64,000 nt of DNA from Salinibacter pepae (lineage in GTDB: Bacteria; Bacteroidota; Rhodothermia; Rhodothermales; Salinibacteraceae), in contig NZ_CAMTTE010000001.1 in NCBI RefSeq assembly GCF_947077775.1, positions 3,004,501 through 3,068,500 on the forward strand, written 5' to 3'. The notes beneath the pieces are model-generated. The model was not told the origin of the DNA. It saw only the letters and a program-made list of their open reading frames with translations, and made no database searches. Position 1 is the first letter of the stretch, and each line of letters starts with the position of its first letter. Both the position numbers and the translations under genes were made by a program. Positions 53,977 to 63,344 of the stretch are shown piece after piece.

Positions 53977-55770
53977 ATGTCCATGCGTCCGACGGCTCGC
54001 ATTCTCGGCTGCGCGCTTCTATTCGTCGTTGGCGTCTTTGCCCTCCCGGCCTGGACGTCCGCCCCGAACGCGTCGCGCCCCGGCTCGTCGTCCGGAACGG
54101 CCGGCCCCGCACCGGTCCCCGAGTACGCCGAGAACGGAATGGTCGTCTCCGCGAAGAAGCGGGCCTCCCAAGCGGGGGTGTCGATGCTCAAGAAGGGCGG
54201 CAACGCCGTCGACGCGGCCGTGGCCACGGGCTTCGCCCTGGCCGTCGTGCACCCCTACGCGGGCAACCTGGGCGGCGGCGGGTTTATGGTCGTTCGCATG
54301 CCTGACGGGTCGGTGACGACCATCGATCACCGCGAGGACGCGCCCAGCGGGGCCACGCAGGACGTGTACCTCGACGACGACGGCAACGCCGTCCGCCAGC
54401 GCAGCCGGCGGGGCTACCTGGCCTCGGGGGTGCCCGGCACCGTGGCGGGCCTGCTGACGGCCCTCGACGAGCACGGCACGCTCGACCGCGCGACGGTCAT
54501 GGCCCCGGCCATTCGGCTCGCCGAGGAGGGCTTTCCGCTGCCGCACACAATGGCGGAGGACCTGAACGACCGCTACGAGGCGTTCGCCGAGTTTCCGGCG
54601 ACCAAGACGTACTTCACGAAGGGCCGTGCATCGGCGGAGTATCGGGCGGGCGAGCGGTTCGTGCAGTCGGACCTGGCCCGCACCTTGAAGCGCATTCGGG
54701 ACAAGGGCAGGGCTGAGTTCTACGACGGGCGAACGGCCTCGCTCATCGCCGAGCAGTTTCAGGCCAACGGGGGGCTGATTGACGCGGAGGACCTGGCCGA
54801 GTACGAGGCGGTGGAGCGGGATCCGGTGACGGCAACCTACCGGGGGTACGAGGTGCACTCGATGGGGCCGCCGTCCTCCGGGGGCGTCGCCATTGCCCAG
54901 CTCCTCAACGCGGCCGAGATGCGAGACATCGGCCAGATGGGCTTCAACTCTAGCGCGACCGCCCACTACATCGGGGAGGCGATGCGCCGCGTCTTTGCCG
55001 ACCGGGCGAAGTGGCTCGGGGATCCCGACCACGTGGAAGTGCCCACGGAGGGACTCATCCAGGAGGACTACATGCGCGAGCGGATGGCGTCCTTCGACTC
55101 CAGCCGCATCACGCCCACCGACTCGGTGCGGGCCGGGGAGCCCATGCTGGCGGGCGAGTCGATGGAGACGAGCCACTACTCGGTCGCCGACAGCAGCGGC
55201 ATGGCCGTGAGCGTCACGACCACGCTCAACAGCGGCTACGGCTCGAAGGTGATGATCGACGGGGCCGGCTTCTTCATGAACAACGAGATGAACGACTTCG
55301 TGCTGAAGCCGGGCGTTCCCAACCAGTTTGGCCTCTCGGGGACGAAGCGCAACCTCGTGGCGCCGGACCGTCGCATGGTGTCCTCCATGTCGCCCACGAT
55401 CGTCGAAACCCCGGAGGGCGAGCTTTCCCTGGTGATCGGGGCGCCGGGCGGGTCGACCATCATCACGACCACGTTCCAGGTCATCATGAACGTGATCGAC
55501 CACGGGATGGACATCGAGCAGGCCGTCACGGCCGGGCGCATCCACCACCAGTGGAAGCCGCGTCACCTCAGCCACGAGGAGTTCGCGCTTTCGCGGGATG
55601 CGGTCCGAAACCTCCGGGCACGCGGGTGGGAGGTAACGGAGGGCGTCTTCGGGGGCATCCCGCGATGGGGGCGCGCGCAGGGCCTCCGCGTCACACAGTC
55701 GGGCGATGAGGGGCGGGTGTTCTACGGCGGATCGGACCCGCGGGCCGACGGGGCGGCGGTGGGATTCTGA
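53977..55770 (+). CDS. ggt: gamma-glutamyltransferase
   Basis: The 597-residue N-terminal-nucleophile enzyme cleaves gamma-glutamyl bonds of glutathione and related peptides in the periplasm. It has a signal-like N-terminus (ARILGCALLFVVGVFALPAW), the large-subunit motifs GGNAVDAAVATGFALAVVHPYAGNLGGGGFM and ASGVPGTVAGL, and the autoprocessing site where Thr398 in ETSHYSV becomes the catalytic N-terminal residue. The small subunit carries GSGYGSKVMIDGAGFFMNNEM-like and IGAPGGSTIITTTFQVIMN. The length is typical. Two ATG codons (53977 and 53983) are close; both fit. Confidence 0.93.
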   Translation: MSMRPTARILGCALLFVVGVFALPAWTSAPNASRPGSSSGTAGPAPVPEYAENGMVVSAKKRASQAGVSMLKKGGNAVDAAVATGFALAVVHPYAGNLGGGGFMVVRMPDGSVTTIDHREDAPSGATQDVYLDDDGNAVRQRSRRGYLASGVPGTVAGLLTALDEHGTLDRATVMAPAIRLAEEGFPLPHTMAEDLNDRYEAFAEFPATKTYFTKGRASAEYRAGERFVQSDLARTLKRIRDKGRAEFYDGRTASLIAEQFQANGGLIDAEDLAEYEAVERDPVTATYRGYEVHSMGPPSSGGVAIAQLLNAAEMRDIGQMGFNSSATAHYIGEAMRRVFADRAKWLGDPDHVEVPTEGLIQEDYMRERMASFDSSRITPTDSVRAGEPMLAGESMETSHYSVADSSGMAVSVTTTLNSGYGSKVMIDGAGFFMNNEMNDFVLKPGVPNQFGLSGTKRNLVAPDRRMVSSMSPTIVETPEGELSLVIGAPGGSTIITTTFQVIMNVIDHGMDIEQAVTAGRIHHQWKPRHLSHEEFALSRDAVRNLRARGWEVTEGVFGGIPRWGRAQGLRVTQSGDEGRVFYGGSDPRADGAAVGF

Positions 55771-55859
55771 TGCTCAGTGCAGAACGCCGCGGAATGGCAG
55801 GCGTTTTTTTGCCGTCGTTCGGCTACGAAAAGCCGAGCGGGGACGGCGTATGATGATGA

Positions 55860-56300
55860 ATGGACCGCAGCGTCAATGTGGCGTATACGTATGATCTTTA
55901 TCCCGAAATTGGCATTCTTCTTATCCGAAACGATGGGGGGACCTGGACCGGGGAGGACATTCTCGCCAGCGCGGAGGCGGTCGTGTCGGACGAGCGGATG
56001 GAGCCCGGCCTTGATTGGGTCTACGACCTGCGAACGGTCCGGGAAGTGGTGATCGGGGTGGAAGACATGGAGTGTGTCCTCGAACGGTTCTCGACCTATC
56101 GGACAGAGGGACGGGTAGCGAGCAGCAGTGCGTCCGTCATTGTCCGGACGGAAGATGTGAATCTGCACCTCACGCCCACGCTCTATAAACACCGCGCCGG
56201 CCGCCCCGAAGAACTATTCGAGGTGGTACAGACATTGGAGGCGGCGCGGCAGTACCTGGGGATACGGAAAGCGAACTGGGACGCCGCATTGACGGGATGA
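55860..56300 (+). CDS. hypothetical protein, STAS/SpoIIAA-like size
   Basis: The 146-residue protein has an alternating beta/alpha pattern (VNVAYTYDLYPEIGILLIR, LDWVYDLRTVREVVIG, SSASVIVRTEDVNLHLTPTLY) and a C-terminal helix. This is the shape of SpoIIAA-like/STAS proteins, which bind small molecules or partner proteins, but no clear signature is visible. It has no signal peptide. It lies 89 bases after the ggt gene and converges on the purF gene. Confidence 0.6.
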   Translation: MDRSVNVAYTYDLYPEIGILLIRNDGGTWTGEDILASAEAVVSDERMEPGLDWVYDLRTVREVVIGVEDMECVLERFSTYRTEGRVASSSASVIVRTEDVNLHLTPTLYKHRAGRPEELFEVVQTLEAARQYLGIRKANWDAALTG

Positions 56301-56305
56301 AGCCC

Positions 56306-56353
56306 GACGCCCGATCGTCGTGGCCCTGGGTACAAGGTCGACGATTGGGACGT
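56306..56353. terminator. bidirectional hairpin between convergent genes
   Basis: The arms CCCGATCGTCG (56310-56320) and CGACGATTGGG (56339-56349) pair with only one G-T pair, and outer GACG/CGTC bases extend the stem with a bulge. The position between two convergent genes fits a shared terminator. No long T-run follows. Confidence 0.5.
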
Positions 56354-56367
56354 CGCCGGCTGGGGCC

Positions 56368-57900
56368 CTACTGCGTCCGAGGCGCCGGCGCTTGCCGATC
56401 GAACTCCTCCTTGCTCATGTCCTTGTCGACGGGCACCGGGTAGTCGCCGGTAAAGCAGGCGTTGCAGTAGCTGAGGCCGCTGTGGTTGGCCCGCTTCACG
56501 GCCTTCATGAGCCCCCCCACCGACAGGTACGCCAGGGAGTCGACGCCGAGATAGTCGCGCATCTCCTCGATGCTGTCAAATTTGTTGGCCAGTAGCTCGT
56601 CGGCATCCGGGAAGTCCATGCCGTAGAAGCACGGGCTGATGACCGGTGGGGACGACACCCGGAAGTGAACGCTCTTGGCGCCGGAGTCGCGCAGCATCTT
56701 CACGAGGTAGCGCGCCGTGGTCCCCCGCACGATCGAGTCGTCGAGCACCACGACGGTCCGGTCCTCCAACAGGCCCTGCACCGTGTTGAACTTGCAGCGC
56801 ACCTTCATCTCGCGGCGGTCCTGGCCGGGGGCGATAAAGGTGCGGCCCACGTAGTGGTTGCGGATGAGGCCGAGGTCGAACCGGCAGCGCCGTCCCATGT
56901 CCTGACACTCCTCCGCAAACCCGAGTGTGGAGGTGTTGGCCGAGTCCGGCACCGGCACCACGATCGGGGTCTTCTCGTCGTCCTCCGCCTCCTCGGGAAT
57001 GGGCGCCTCCTGGGCCAGCTGGATGCCGAGCTGGCGCCGCACCTTGTCCACCATCTCCCCAAAGATCTGCGAGTCGGGGCGCGAGAAGTAGACGTACTCG
57101 AAGACGCACTGGCTGACCCCGTACTTCGTCGGGATCTCGTGGCTCTCGAAGTCACCGTCGCTCACGCACCCCTCGCGGTCGATCACCAGGATCTCGCCCG
57201 GCTCAATGTCGCGCACGTACTCCGCGTCGATCATGTCGAAGGCGCACGTCTCGCTGGCGACGCAGTAGGCCGGCCCCTCGTGGCGCTCCGGCGTCTCCAG
57301 GCGGCCCAGGGCAAGCGGCCGGAACCCGTTCGGGTCGCGGACGGCAATCATGTGCTCGTCCGTCATCAGGAGCAGCGAGTAGGCGCCCTCGACTTGCATA
57401 AGGGCATCGACAATCTGGTCGAGGTGGTTCTGCCGGCGGCTCTGTGCCGTCAGGTGTAGGATGAGCTCGCTGTCGCTGGTGGTCTGGAAGAGGGTGCCTT
57501 GCTCGCGGAAGCTATCGCGGAGCTCCTTGGCGTTCGACAGGTTGCCGTTGTGCGACAGGGCGAGGTTTCCCTTCCGGTGGTGCACCACCAGGGGCTGGAT
57601 GTTGTCCCGGTTCGAGGACGCCCCACTCGTGGAGTATCGGTTGTGCCCGATGCTCACGTCCCCCAGCAGCTGCTCGTTGAAGAGGGCCGGGTCGTCGAAC
57701 ACGTCCAGCACGAGGCCGAAGTCCTTGTAGGCCGGCATCGTGGGCTGCTCCTGCTGCTCGTCGTAGGTGGAGGTGACGATGCCGGCGGCCTCCTGGCCCC
57801 GATGCTGCAGGGCGTGCAGCCCGTAGTAGGTGTGCCGGGCGGCCTCGGGGTGATTGAAGATGCCAAAGATGCCGCAGTGCTCTTGAACGGCGTCGCTCAT
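56368..57900 (-). CDS. purF: amidophosphoribosyltransferase (iron-sulfur type)
   Basis: The 510-residue enzyme performs the first step of purine synthesis: glutamine plus PRPP gives phosphoribosylamine. The N-terminal glutaminase has the nucleophile Cys9 (EHCGIFGIF), which must be exposed by removal of eight residues; this matches the class that has a short propeptide. The C-terminal part has a PRPP-binding motif (VVVLDDSIVRGTT). Cys residues in SQCVFEY, SPCFYG and SYCNACF sit where the [4Fe-4S] ligands of the B. subtilis enzyme lie. ATG 57900 was chosen because it precedes the catalytic Cys by eight residues; upstream in-frame sequence has no homology. Confidence 0.95.
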   Translation of the reverse strand: MSDAVQEHCGIFGIFNHPEAARHTYYGLHALQHRGQEAAGIVTSTYDEQQEQPTMPAYKDFGLVLDVFDDPALFNEQLLGDVSIGHNRYSTSGASSNRDNIQPLVVHHRKGNLALSHNGNLSNAKELRDSFREQGTLFQTTSDSELILHLTAQSRRQNHLDQIVDALMQVEGAYSLLLMTDEHMIAVRDPNGFRPLALGRLETPERHEGPAYCVASETCAFDMIDAEYVRDIEPGEILVIDREGCVSDGDFESHEIPTKYGVSQCVFEYVYFSRPDSQIFGEMVDKVRRQLGIQLAQEAPIPEEAEDDEKTPIVVPVPDSANTSTLGFAEECQDMGRRCRFDLGLIRNHYVGRTFIAPGQDRREMKVRCKFNTVQGLLEDRTVVVLDDSIVRGTTARYLVKMLRDSGAKSVHFRVSSPPVISPCFYGMDFPDADELLANKFDSIEEMRDYLGVDSLAYLSVGGLMKAVKRANHSGLSYCNACFTGDYPVPVDKDMSKEEFDRQAPAPRTQ

Positions 57901-58179
57901 GGGGCAGCGGCGAGGGCGGGCCGCAGACTGGTGGGACGGGCGCTGAGCAGAAGTTTTTCGGCGACCAAGGCAGGAGCAGCGGTCACGCGATCCAAAACTA
58001 GGGACGCGGCCGGATGATCCCAACCCGTTCGGGCCTGCGGCCGCCGTCCGCGGAAAATTCTTGCGCACGGGTCGGCGCGCCGGGCGGTCCGTTCTCGGGG
58101 GCGTGGAGAACGGCGACCTGCTGGTGCCGGTGGGGGGAGGGCAACGCCGGAGGGCCGATGTGTCGAGGGCGACGCAGGG

Positions 58180-58452
58180 CTAGAGGACAATGAGGCCCCC
58201 GGCGAGCCCGATCCCCACCGCGTTGGGCACGAGGTCCTTTGCGCTGGTCTGCCCGTCCGCCCGGGAGGCCTCGTATCCCCCCTTCCCGAGCCCCACGGCG
58301 GCACGAGAAGCTCGACCCGAAGCCCGGTGAGGGGGGCGGCAGGGGGGCAGGCGCGGAGGCGACAGAATCTGCGGCGGGCGGGGGGCAGCCCAGGCATTGG
58401 CGCCGGCCGCTGGCAGGCCGACCAGCAGCGCCCCCCCCATGCCCAGCCCCAC
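58180..58452 (-). pseudogene. degenerate YfiM/DUF2279-like gene
   Basis: The 90-residue frame from GTG 58452 begins with a signal-like stretch (GGALLVGLPAAGANAWA). The middle is a proline-rich segment with no protein character, and the end (VGLGKGGYEASRADGQTSAKD, then LVPNAVGIGLAGGLI) matches the C-terminal GKExYD...SxKDL...GIGLG pattern of YfiM-like small lipoproteins. The middle lacks the expected histidine-containing helix, which suggests a frameshift or decay. It could also be a diverged small protein. It lies in the gap between purF and the transporter pair. Confidence 0.35.
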
Positions 58453-58501
58453 AGCCGACCCGGAATGATGGGCATTGGTTGCATCCGTCGAACGGGCGTG
58501 C

Positions 58502-59872
58502 TTACAGCGTGCCGGTCAGGTAGCCCATCACGATGCCGAAGACGACGACCGGAATGATGTACCGCATGCCGAAGATCCAGACGCCCAGCAAGCCGTCCGC
58601 CAGGGTCGAGCTGCCCTGACGGAGCTCGTCGGCCGCCCGGTCGGCGCCCCATACCCACCCGATGAAGACGCTCAGAAAGAACGCCCCGACCGCCAGCCCG
58701 GCGCTTCCAATGAGATAATCGAGGACGCCGAGCACGTTGTTCTGGCCGAACAGGCCGCCCTCGCCGAAGAGATAGCTCAGGTCACTGAACGCCCCGACCG
58801 CGCCGAAGGAGAGGGCGGAGGGAAGGGCCATAAGGAACGTGATGACCCCGATAATGAGCACCGACTTGCGGCGGGACCAGTTCTTCTCGTCGACGAAGTA
58901 GGACACCACGACCTCCAGCAGAGAGATGCTGGAGGTGAGCGCCGCAATCGACAGGAGGAGGAAGAACAGGAACTCGACGATGCCCCCGAGGGGCATCTGG
59001 GCAAACACCTCGGGCAGGACCACGAACACGAGCGCGGGCCCGGTGGCCGGATCGGCGCCCATCGCGAACAGGGCCGGGAAGATCATGAACCCGGCCATGA
59101 GGGCAATCATCGTGTTGAACAGGACCACATAGCCGCCCGACATGGCGATGTCTTCGCGCTTGGGCAGGTACGAGCCGTAGGTGATCATGGCCCCCATGCC
59201 GAGGCTGAGGGTAAAGAAGGCCTGCCCGAGGGCGGCGATGACGAGGTCGAAGGTGATCTCCGAGAAGTCGGGCACGAGGTAGAAGCGCAGTCCCTCCGCG
59301 GCCCCTTCGAGCGTGACGGCCCGGACGATGACGAGGAGAATCAGCACGAACAGAACGGGGAGCAGGATCTTGGCCCACCGTTCGATGCCCTTCTCCACCC
59401 CGCCCGCCACCACCAGAAGGGTGAGCAGCAGAAAGAAGGCCACCAGCCCCACGTTCAGCCACGGGGACGCCGCAAAGGCCTCAAAGCCCATGGTGGGGGC
59501 GAGGATGTCCTTTACCGCGTACCCCACGGCCCAGCCGGCCACCACGCTGTAGTAGCTCAGAATCACGAACCCGGCGAGCACGCAGAAGCCCCCCACCACG
59601 ATCCAGGCGGAGCCGCCGCCGGTGATGGACTTGATGGCGCCGACCGGGTTCTTTTGGCTGTTGCGCCCCAGCGACAGTTCGCCGAACAGGTAGGGCATCC
59701 CGATGAAGAGGATGCACAGCAAATAGATGAGGACAAAGGCCCCGCCCCCGCCCTCTCCGGCGAGGTAGGGAAAGCGCCAGATGTTGCCCAGCCCGATGGC
59801 GGACCCGGCGGCGGCGAGAACAAAGCCGATCCGGGACGACCACTGCTCTCGGTCGGTCGAGGTCGTGCTCAT
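58502..59872 (-). CDS. sodium-dependent neurotransmitter-symporter family (SNF/LeuT-like) transporter, copy 1
   Basis: The 456-residue membrane protein has the LeuT start WSSRIGFVLAAAGSAIGLGNIWRFPYLAGEGGGGAF, in which the GSAIGLGN segment supplies sodium and substrate contacts, followed by about eleven to twelve hydrophobic helices. Family members couple sodium entry with amino acid or amine uptake. Motifs FFTLSLGMGAMITYGSYLP and LTSSISLLEVVVSYFVDE are conserved. A closely related gene (60031-61413) lies upstream. Substrate is not predictable. ATG 59872 starts the conserved region. Confidence 0.93.
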   Translation of the reverse strand: MSTTSTDREQWSSRIGFVLAAAGSAIGLGNIWRFPYLAGEGGGGAFVLIYLLCILFIGMPYLFGELSLGRNSQKNPVGAIKSITGGGSAWIVVGGFCVLAGFVILSYYSVVAGWAVGYAVKDILAPTMGFEAFAASPWLNVGLVAFFLLLTLLVVAGGVEKGIERWAKILLPVLFVLILLVIVRAVTLEGAAEGLRFYLVPDFSEITFDLVIAALGQAFFTLSLGMGAMITYGSYLPKREDIAMSGGYVVLFNTMIALMAGFMIFPALFAMGADPATGPALVFVVLPEVFAQMPLGGIVEFLFFLLLSIAALTSSISLLEVVVSYFVDEKNWSRRKSVLIIGVITFLMALPSALSFGAVGAFSDLSYLFGEGGLFGQNNVLGVLDYLIGSAGLAVGAFFLSVFIGWVWGADRAADELRQGSSTLADGLLGVWIFGMRYIIPVVVFGIVMGYLTGTL

Positions 59873-60030
59873 GGGGAGTCGTCGGGTTGGCTCGTAGAAG
59901 AGGGAAGGGAAACAGCCCGTGAGAACGGACTCGGCGCACTCGTCACCGCCCGAAGTTAAAAGGTGACGAACGTGATCGCAATCGGGAGCCGGAGGAGGGC
60001 CGAGAAGCGGGGGAGGCCCCGCAGTGCACG

Positions 60031-61413
60031 TCACAGCACGCCGTAGAGCAGGTCGACGACCAGCACGGTCAGGATCGTAACGGGGAAGGCGTATTTGATT
60101 GCCGCCCGCCAGACAGGGCCGACCCATCGCCCCATCGCGGGTCCGTCGCCGGTCCGCAATTCGTCCAGGGCGTCGTCGGCGTCCCACACCCACCCTACGA
60201 ACACACTCAGGAGGGCGGCGCTGAGGACGAGCGCCACGCTTCCCCACAGAAAGTCCACGACGTCCAGGACCCCAGGGGCGGGCCCGAGGAGGCGGTCCCC
60301 GACGAGCCACGACAGGTCGCTGAGGGCGGGCACGGCCCCCTGTGACAGGGCCGACGGCAGGCCGATCACAAACGCGACGCCCCCGGCGCCCCAGGCCGCC
60401 GTGCGGCGGGACCAGGCCGTTTCGTCAACGAGGTACGAGACGAACACCTCCAGCAGCGAAATGCCCGACGTAAAGGCGGCGATGGCGAGAAAGAGGAAAA
60501 ACAGCGTCCCGACGAACGACCCGAGCGGCATTGCCCCGAACACGTCGGGCAGGACCACGAACACGAGCGAGGGGCCCTCCGCCGGGTTCTGGCCCATCGC
60601 GAACACGGCGGGGAAGATCATCAGGCCCGCCATGAGGGCAATGAGGGTGTCGAAGCCCGCAACGTAGCCGCCGGCGACGACCAGGTTCTCGTCGTCGGGC
60701 AGGTACGAGCCGTACGTGATCATCGTCCCCATGCCGAGGCTCAGGGAAAAGAAGGCCTGGCCGAGCGCCTCGACGACCATCAGGACCGACACCTGCGAAA
60801 AATCGGGCGTCAGGTAAAATTCCAGCCCGGCACCCGCACCGGGCAGGGTGACGGCCCGAAAGGCGATGAGGCAGAGGAGGACGAACAGCACCGGCATCAA
60901 AATTTTTGCCCACCGCTCGATGCCCCGACGCACCCCCCGGGCAACCACCCCGGCCGTGGCGACAAGAAAGCCGCCAAACAGCGGAACGACCCACAGCGGA
61001 TCGGCAATGAATTGGGCAAAGGCGGCGCCCGACGCCCCCGCGGCGGTGAGGTCCCGAAATACGTACCCCACGGCCCAGCCGGCCACCACCGCGTAGTAGC
61101 TGAAAATCGCGAGCCCCGTCCCCACGCAGAGCCCCCCGACGAGCGACCAGAGCGAATGCCCTCGAATGGCCCGGATGGCCCCGACCGGATTCCGTTTGCT
61201 GTTGCGCCCGAGGGCCAGCTCCGCAAAGAGATACGGAACGCAGAGAAACAGGAGGCAGGCGAGGTAGATCAGCACGAAGGCGCCGCCCCCGTTGTCGCCG
61301 GCCTTGAAGGGAAACCGCCAGATGTTGCCCAGGCCGATGGCCGACCCCGCCGCGGCGAGGACGAAGCCGAGCCGAGAGCTCCACTGCTCCCGTTCCGGAG
61401 AAGGAAATGCCAT
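60031..61413 (-). CDS. sodium-dependent (SNF/LeuT-like) transporter, copy 2
   Basis: The 460-residue protein is a paralogue of the 58502-59872 product. Its start is REQWSSRLGFVLAAAGSAIGLGNIWRFPFKAGDNGGGAF and it shares the SLGMGTMITYGSYLP and SGISLLEVFVSYLVDE motifs. The two differ in periplasmic loops, so they may have different substrates. The gap between the two genes is 158 bases. ATG 61413 begins the homology; the frame is open to 61614 but that part has no domain. A duplication followed by divergence is the simplest origin. Confidence 0.92.
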   Translation of the reverse strand: MAFPSPEREQWSSRLGFVLAAAGSAIGLGNIWRFPFKAGDNGGGAFVLIYLACLLFLCVPYLFAELALGRNSKRNPVGAIRAIRGHSLWSLVGGLCVGTGLAIFSYYAVVAGWAVGYVFRDLTAAGASGAAFAQFIADPLWVVPLFGGFLVATAGVVARGVRRGIERWAKILMPVLFVLLCLIAFRAVTLPGAGAGLEFYLTPDFSQVSVLMVVEALGQAFFSLSLGMGTMITYGSYLPDDENLVVAGGYVAGFDTLIALMAGLMIFPAVFAMGQNPAEGPSLVFVVLPDVFGAMPLGSFVGTLFFLFLAIAAFTSGISLLEVFVSYLVDETAWSRRTAAWGAGGVAFVIGLPSALSQGAVPALSDLSWLVGDRLLGPAPGVLDVVDFLWGSVALVLSAALLSVFVGWVWDADDALDELRTGDGPAMGRWVGPVWRAAIKYAFPVTILTVLVVDLLYGVL

Positions 61414-61601
61414 TTCGGGACAGGCGGTTGAGCAAAGGGACTCGCCGCGCCAAGCGCGACCGTCCGGGTCGGAAAGACCGGGGGGACAAGGACGATCAGA
61501 CCGCGAAGATAACGGGTACTTCCCCTGAACACAACGACGAACGACGGGGGGAGGCGCCTGCCCACGGAAAATCATGGAAAACAGAAACCCGCCGGAGGGG
61601 G

Positions 61602-61850
61602 CTACGCGGTCCATGTGTCCTCGTCCGGATACCGATCCTGCTCACAGTACGTCCGGAGTCGAGGAACGCCCTGCGCGAGGTAGAAGGGCGGGCCGGCCGG
61701 CACGCCCTCGCCCGAGAGGCGCACCACCTCCACGTCGCCGGAGGCCTTGTATAGCTTCACGCGGCCGGCCACCGTGTCCTCGCCACCGAGGTCGTAGAGG
61801 CAGTAGCGCGGCGTTTCGTCCACCTTCCGGAGGGTGACGGGAAGGGCCAT
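61602..61850 (-). CDS. small protein of unknown function downstream of alanine dehydrogenase
   Basis: The 82-residue protein starts at ATG 61850 and has the pattern LRKVDETPRYCLYDLGGEDT, then GRVKLYKASGDVEVVRL, and an acidic end. It reads as a small beta-rich protein. I do not recognise the family. It begins 11 bases after the alanine dehydrogenase stop, so the pair is likely co-transcribed. Confidence 0.65.
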   Translation of the reverse strand: MALPVTLRKVDETPRYCLYDLGGEDTVAGRVKLYKASGDVEVVRLSGEGVPAGPPFYLAQGVPRLRTYCEQDRYPDEDTWTA

Positions 61851-61861
61851 GGGGGGCTGGA

Positions 61862-63085
61862 CTAGATGCCCGAGGCGATGAGCAGCTCGATGTCGCGGTG
61901 GCTCATGCCGAACATCGAGGCCAGGTTCTGCTTCGTGAGGTGCTGCCGGTAGACGTACGTGCCGTTGCGCAGCCCCTCGTCGCGCCACAGGGCCTCGTTG
62001 ATGGACCCGGCCTCGCCGATGCGGAGGAGGTAGGGGACGAGCACATGCGTGAGGGCGTACGAGGCGGTCCGGGCCGCATTCGAGGGCATGTTGGGCACAC
62101 AGTAGTGGACGATGTCGTGCCGCCGGTAGGTGGGATCGGAGTGGGTGGTGGGGCGGCTCGTCTCGATGCAGCCGCCCTGGTCCATGACCGCGTCCACGAT
62201 GACGCCGCCCGGGGCCATCGACTGCACCATGTCCTCCGTGACGAGAAGGGGCGAGCGCTCGCCGCCCGTGACCATGGCCCCCACCACCACGTCGGCCGAG
62301 CGGACGGCCCGACGGAGGTAGTGCTCGCTGGCGACGGCCGTGGTGACGCTGCGGTCCAGCGTGTTTTCCAGGGTGCGCAGGGAGCCGAGTTCCGTATCGA
62401 GCACGATGACGTGCGCCCCGTAGCCGAGGGCGGTGCGGGCGGCCCACTGGCCAATCACGTCGGCCCCCAGGATGACCACCGTGGCGGGCGGGACCCCCGA
62501 GATGCCCCCGAGCATGACCCCCTTCCCCCCCTCGTTGCTTTCCAGGTAGCGCCCGGCAATCTGGATCGACACGGACCCGGTGATCTCGTGCATCATCCGC
62601 ACGAGGGGGAACGTCCCGTCCGGGTCGCGAATGAATTCGAACCCGATGCCGGTAATCTGCAGCCGCATCAAATGGTGCAGAAACTCGGCGGTCGTGCCCC
62701 CAAGATTGAGCGCCGAGAGGAGAATCTGGCCCTTCTGGAGAAGCTCCATTTCGTCCTCTACCGGCGGCCCCACCTTCACGATCAGGTCGCTTCGTTCGTA
62801 GAGGTCGTCGGGGGCGGATACGAGTTCGGCCCCGGCGTCGACGTACTCGTCGTTCTGGAAATGGGCCTCGTGCCCGGCGCCCTCCTCCACGTACACCTCG
62901 TGTCCGTTGGCGACGAGGGCCCCCGTCCCGCTCGGGGCCAGGGCCACGCGCTGCTCCTCGTTGCCCACCTCGCGGGGCACGCCGATGCGGAGAGACTCTT
63001 GCTCGTCGTCCTGCTTGAGGGGCTTCTCCTGCGTCATGAGGCCACGCTCACGCTCAAAGCCCTGCTGTAAAGAGGGAATCTCCAT
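61862..63085 (-). CDS. ald: alanine dehydrogenase
   Basis: The 407-residue enzyme interconverts alanine with pyruvate and ammonia using NAD. The N-terminal part has RIGVPREVGNEEQRVALAP and the substrate-binding KVGPP segment; the NAD-binding fold carries VVILGADVIGQWAARTALGYGAHVIVLD, with GADVIG in place of the usual GAGVVG. The C-terminus carries YCVPNMPSNAARTASYALTH, a family signature. It has a longer N-terminus than most bacterial enzymes. ATG 63085 gives 407 residues; ATG 63037 is an alternative that removes 16. It probably works in nitrogen assimilation or alanine use. Confidence 0.93.
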   Translation of the reverse strand: MEIPSLQQGFERERGLMTQEKPLKQDDEQESLRIGVPREVGNEEQRVALAPSGTGALVANGHEVYVEEGAGHEAHFQNDEYVDAGAELVSAPDDLYERSDLIVKVGPPVEDEMELLQKGQILLSALNLGGTTAEFLHHLMRLQITGIGFEFIRDPDGTFPLVRMMHEITGSVSIQIAGRYLESNEGGKGVMLGGISGVPPATVVILGADVIGQWAARTALGYGAHVIVLDTELGSLRTLENTLDRSVTTAVASEHYLRRAVRSADVVVGAMVTGGERSPLLVTEDMVQSMAPGGVIVDAVMDQGGCIETSRPTTHSDPTYRRHDIVHYCVPNMPSNAARTASYALTHVLVPYLLRIGEAGSINEALWRDEGLRNGTYVYRQHLTKQNLASMFGMSHRDIELLIASGI

Positions 63086-63344
63086 ATGGATCGGTGGGCC
63101 GCGAGGTACAGTGCATTCGGGGGACAAACGCCCGGCAATTTGGGCATTGGGTCCGCAAACGATCTAAACTATAAAAGCAACATCGCTTTTGCACACTCAG
63201 GCCCGTAGGGAAGGCACGAACGGGGCGCTTCCCTTCGTGCCCTCAGCAAGCGCCCGCCGGGCGGGCGATACGGTAGACCTTTTCCGGCCCGGCCCCTATG
63301 TTCGACGTTCCACCGAGTCCCCGCATCGAGCCGACTGTCCAGAG

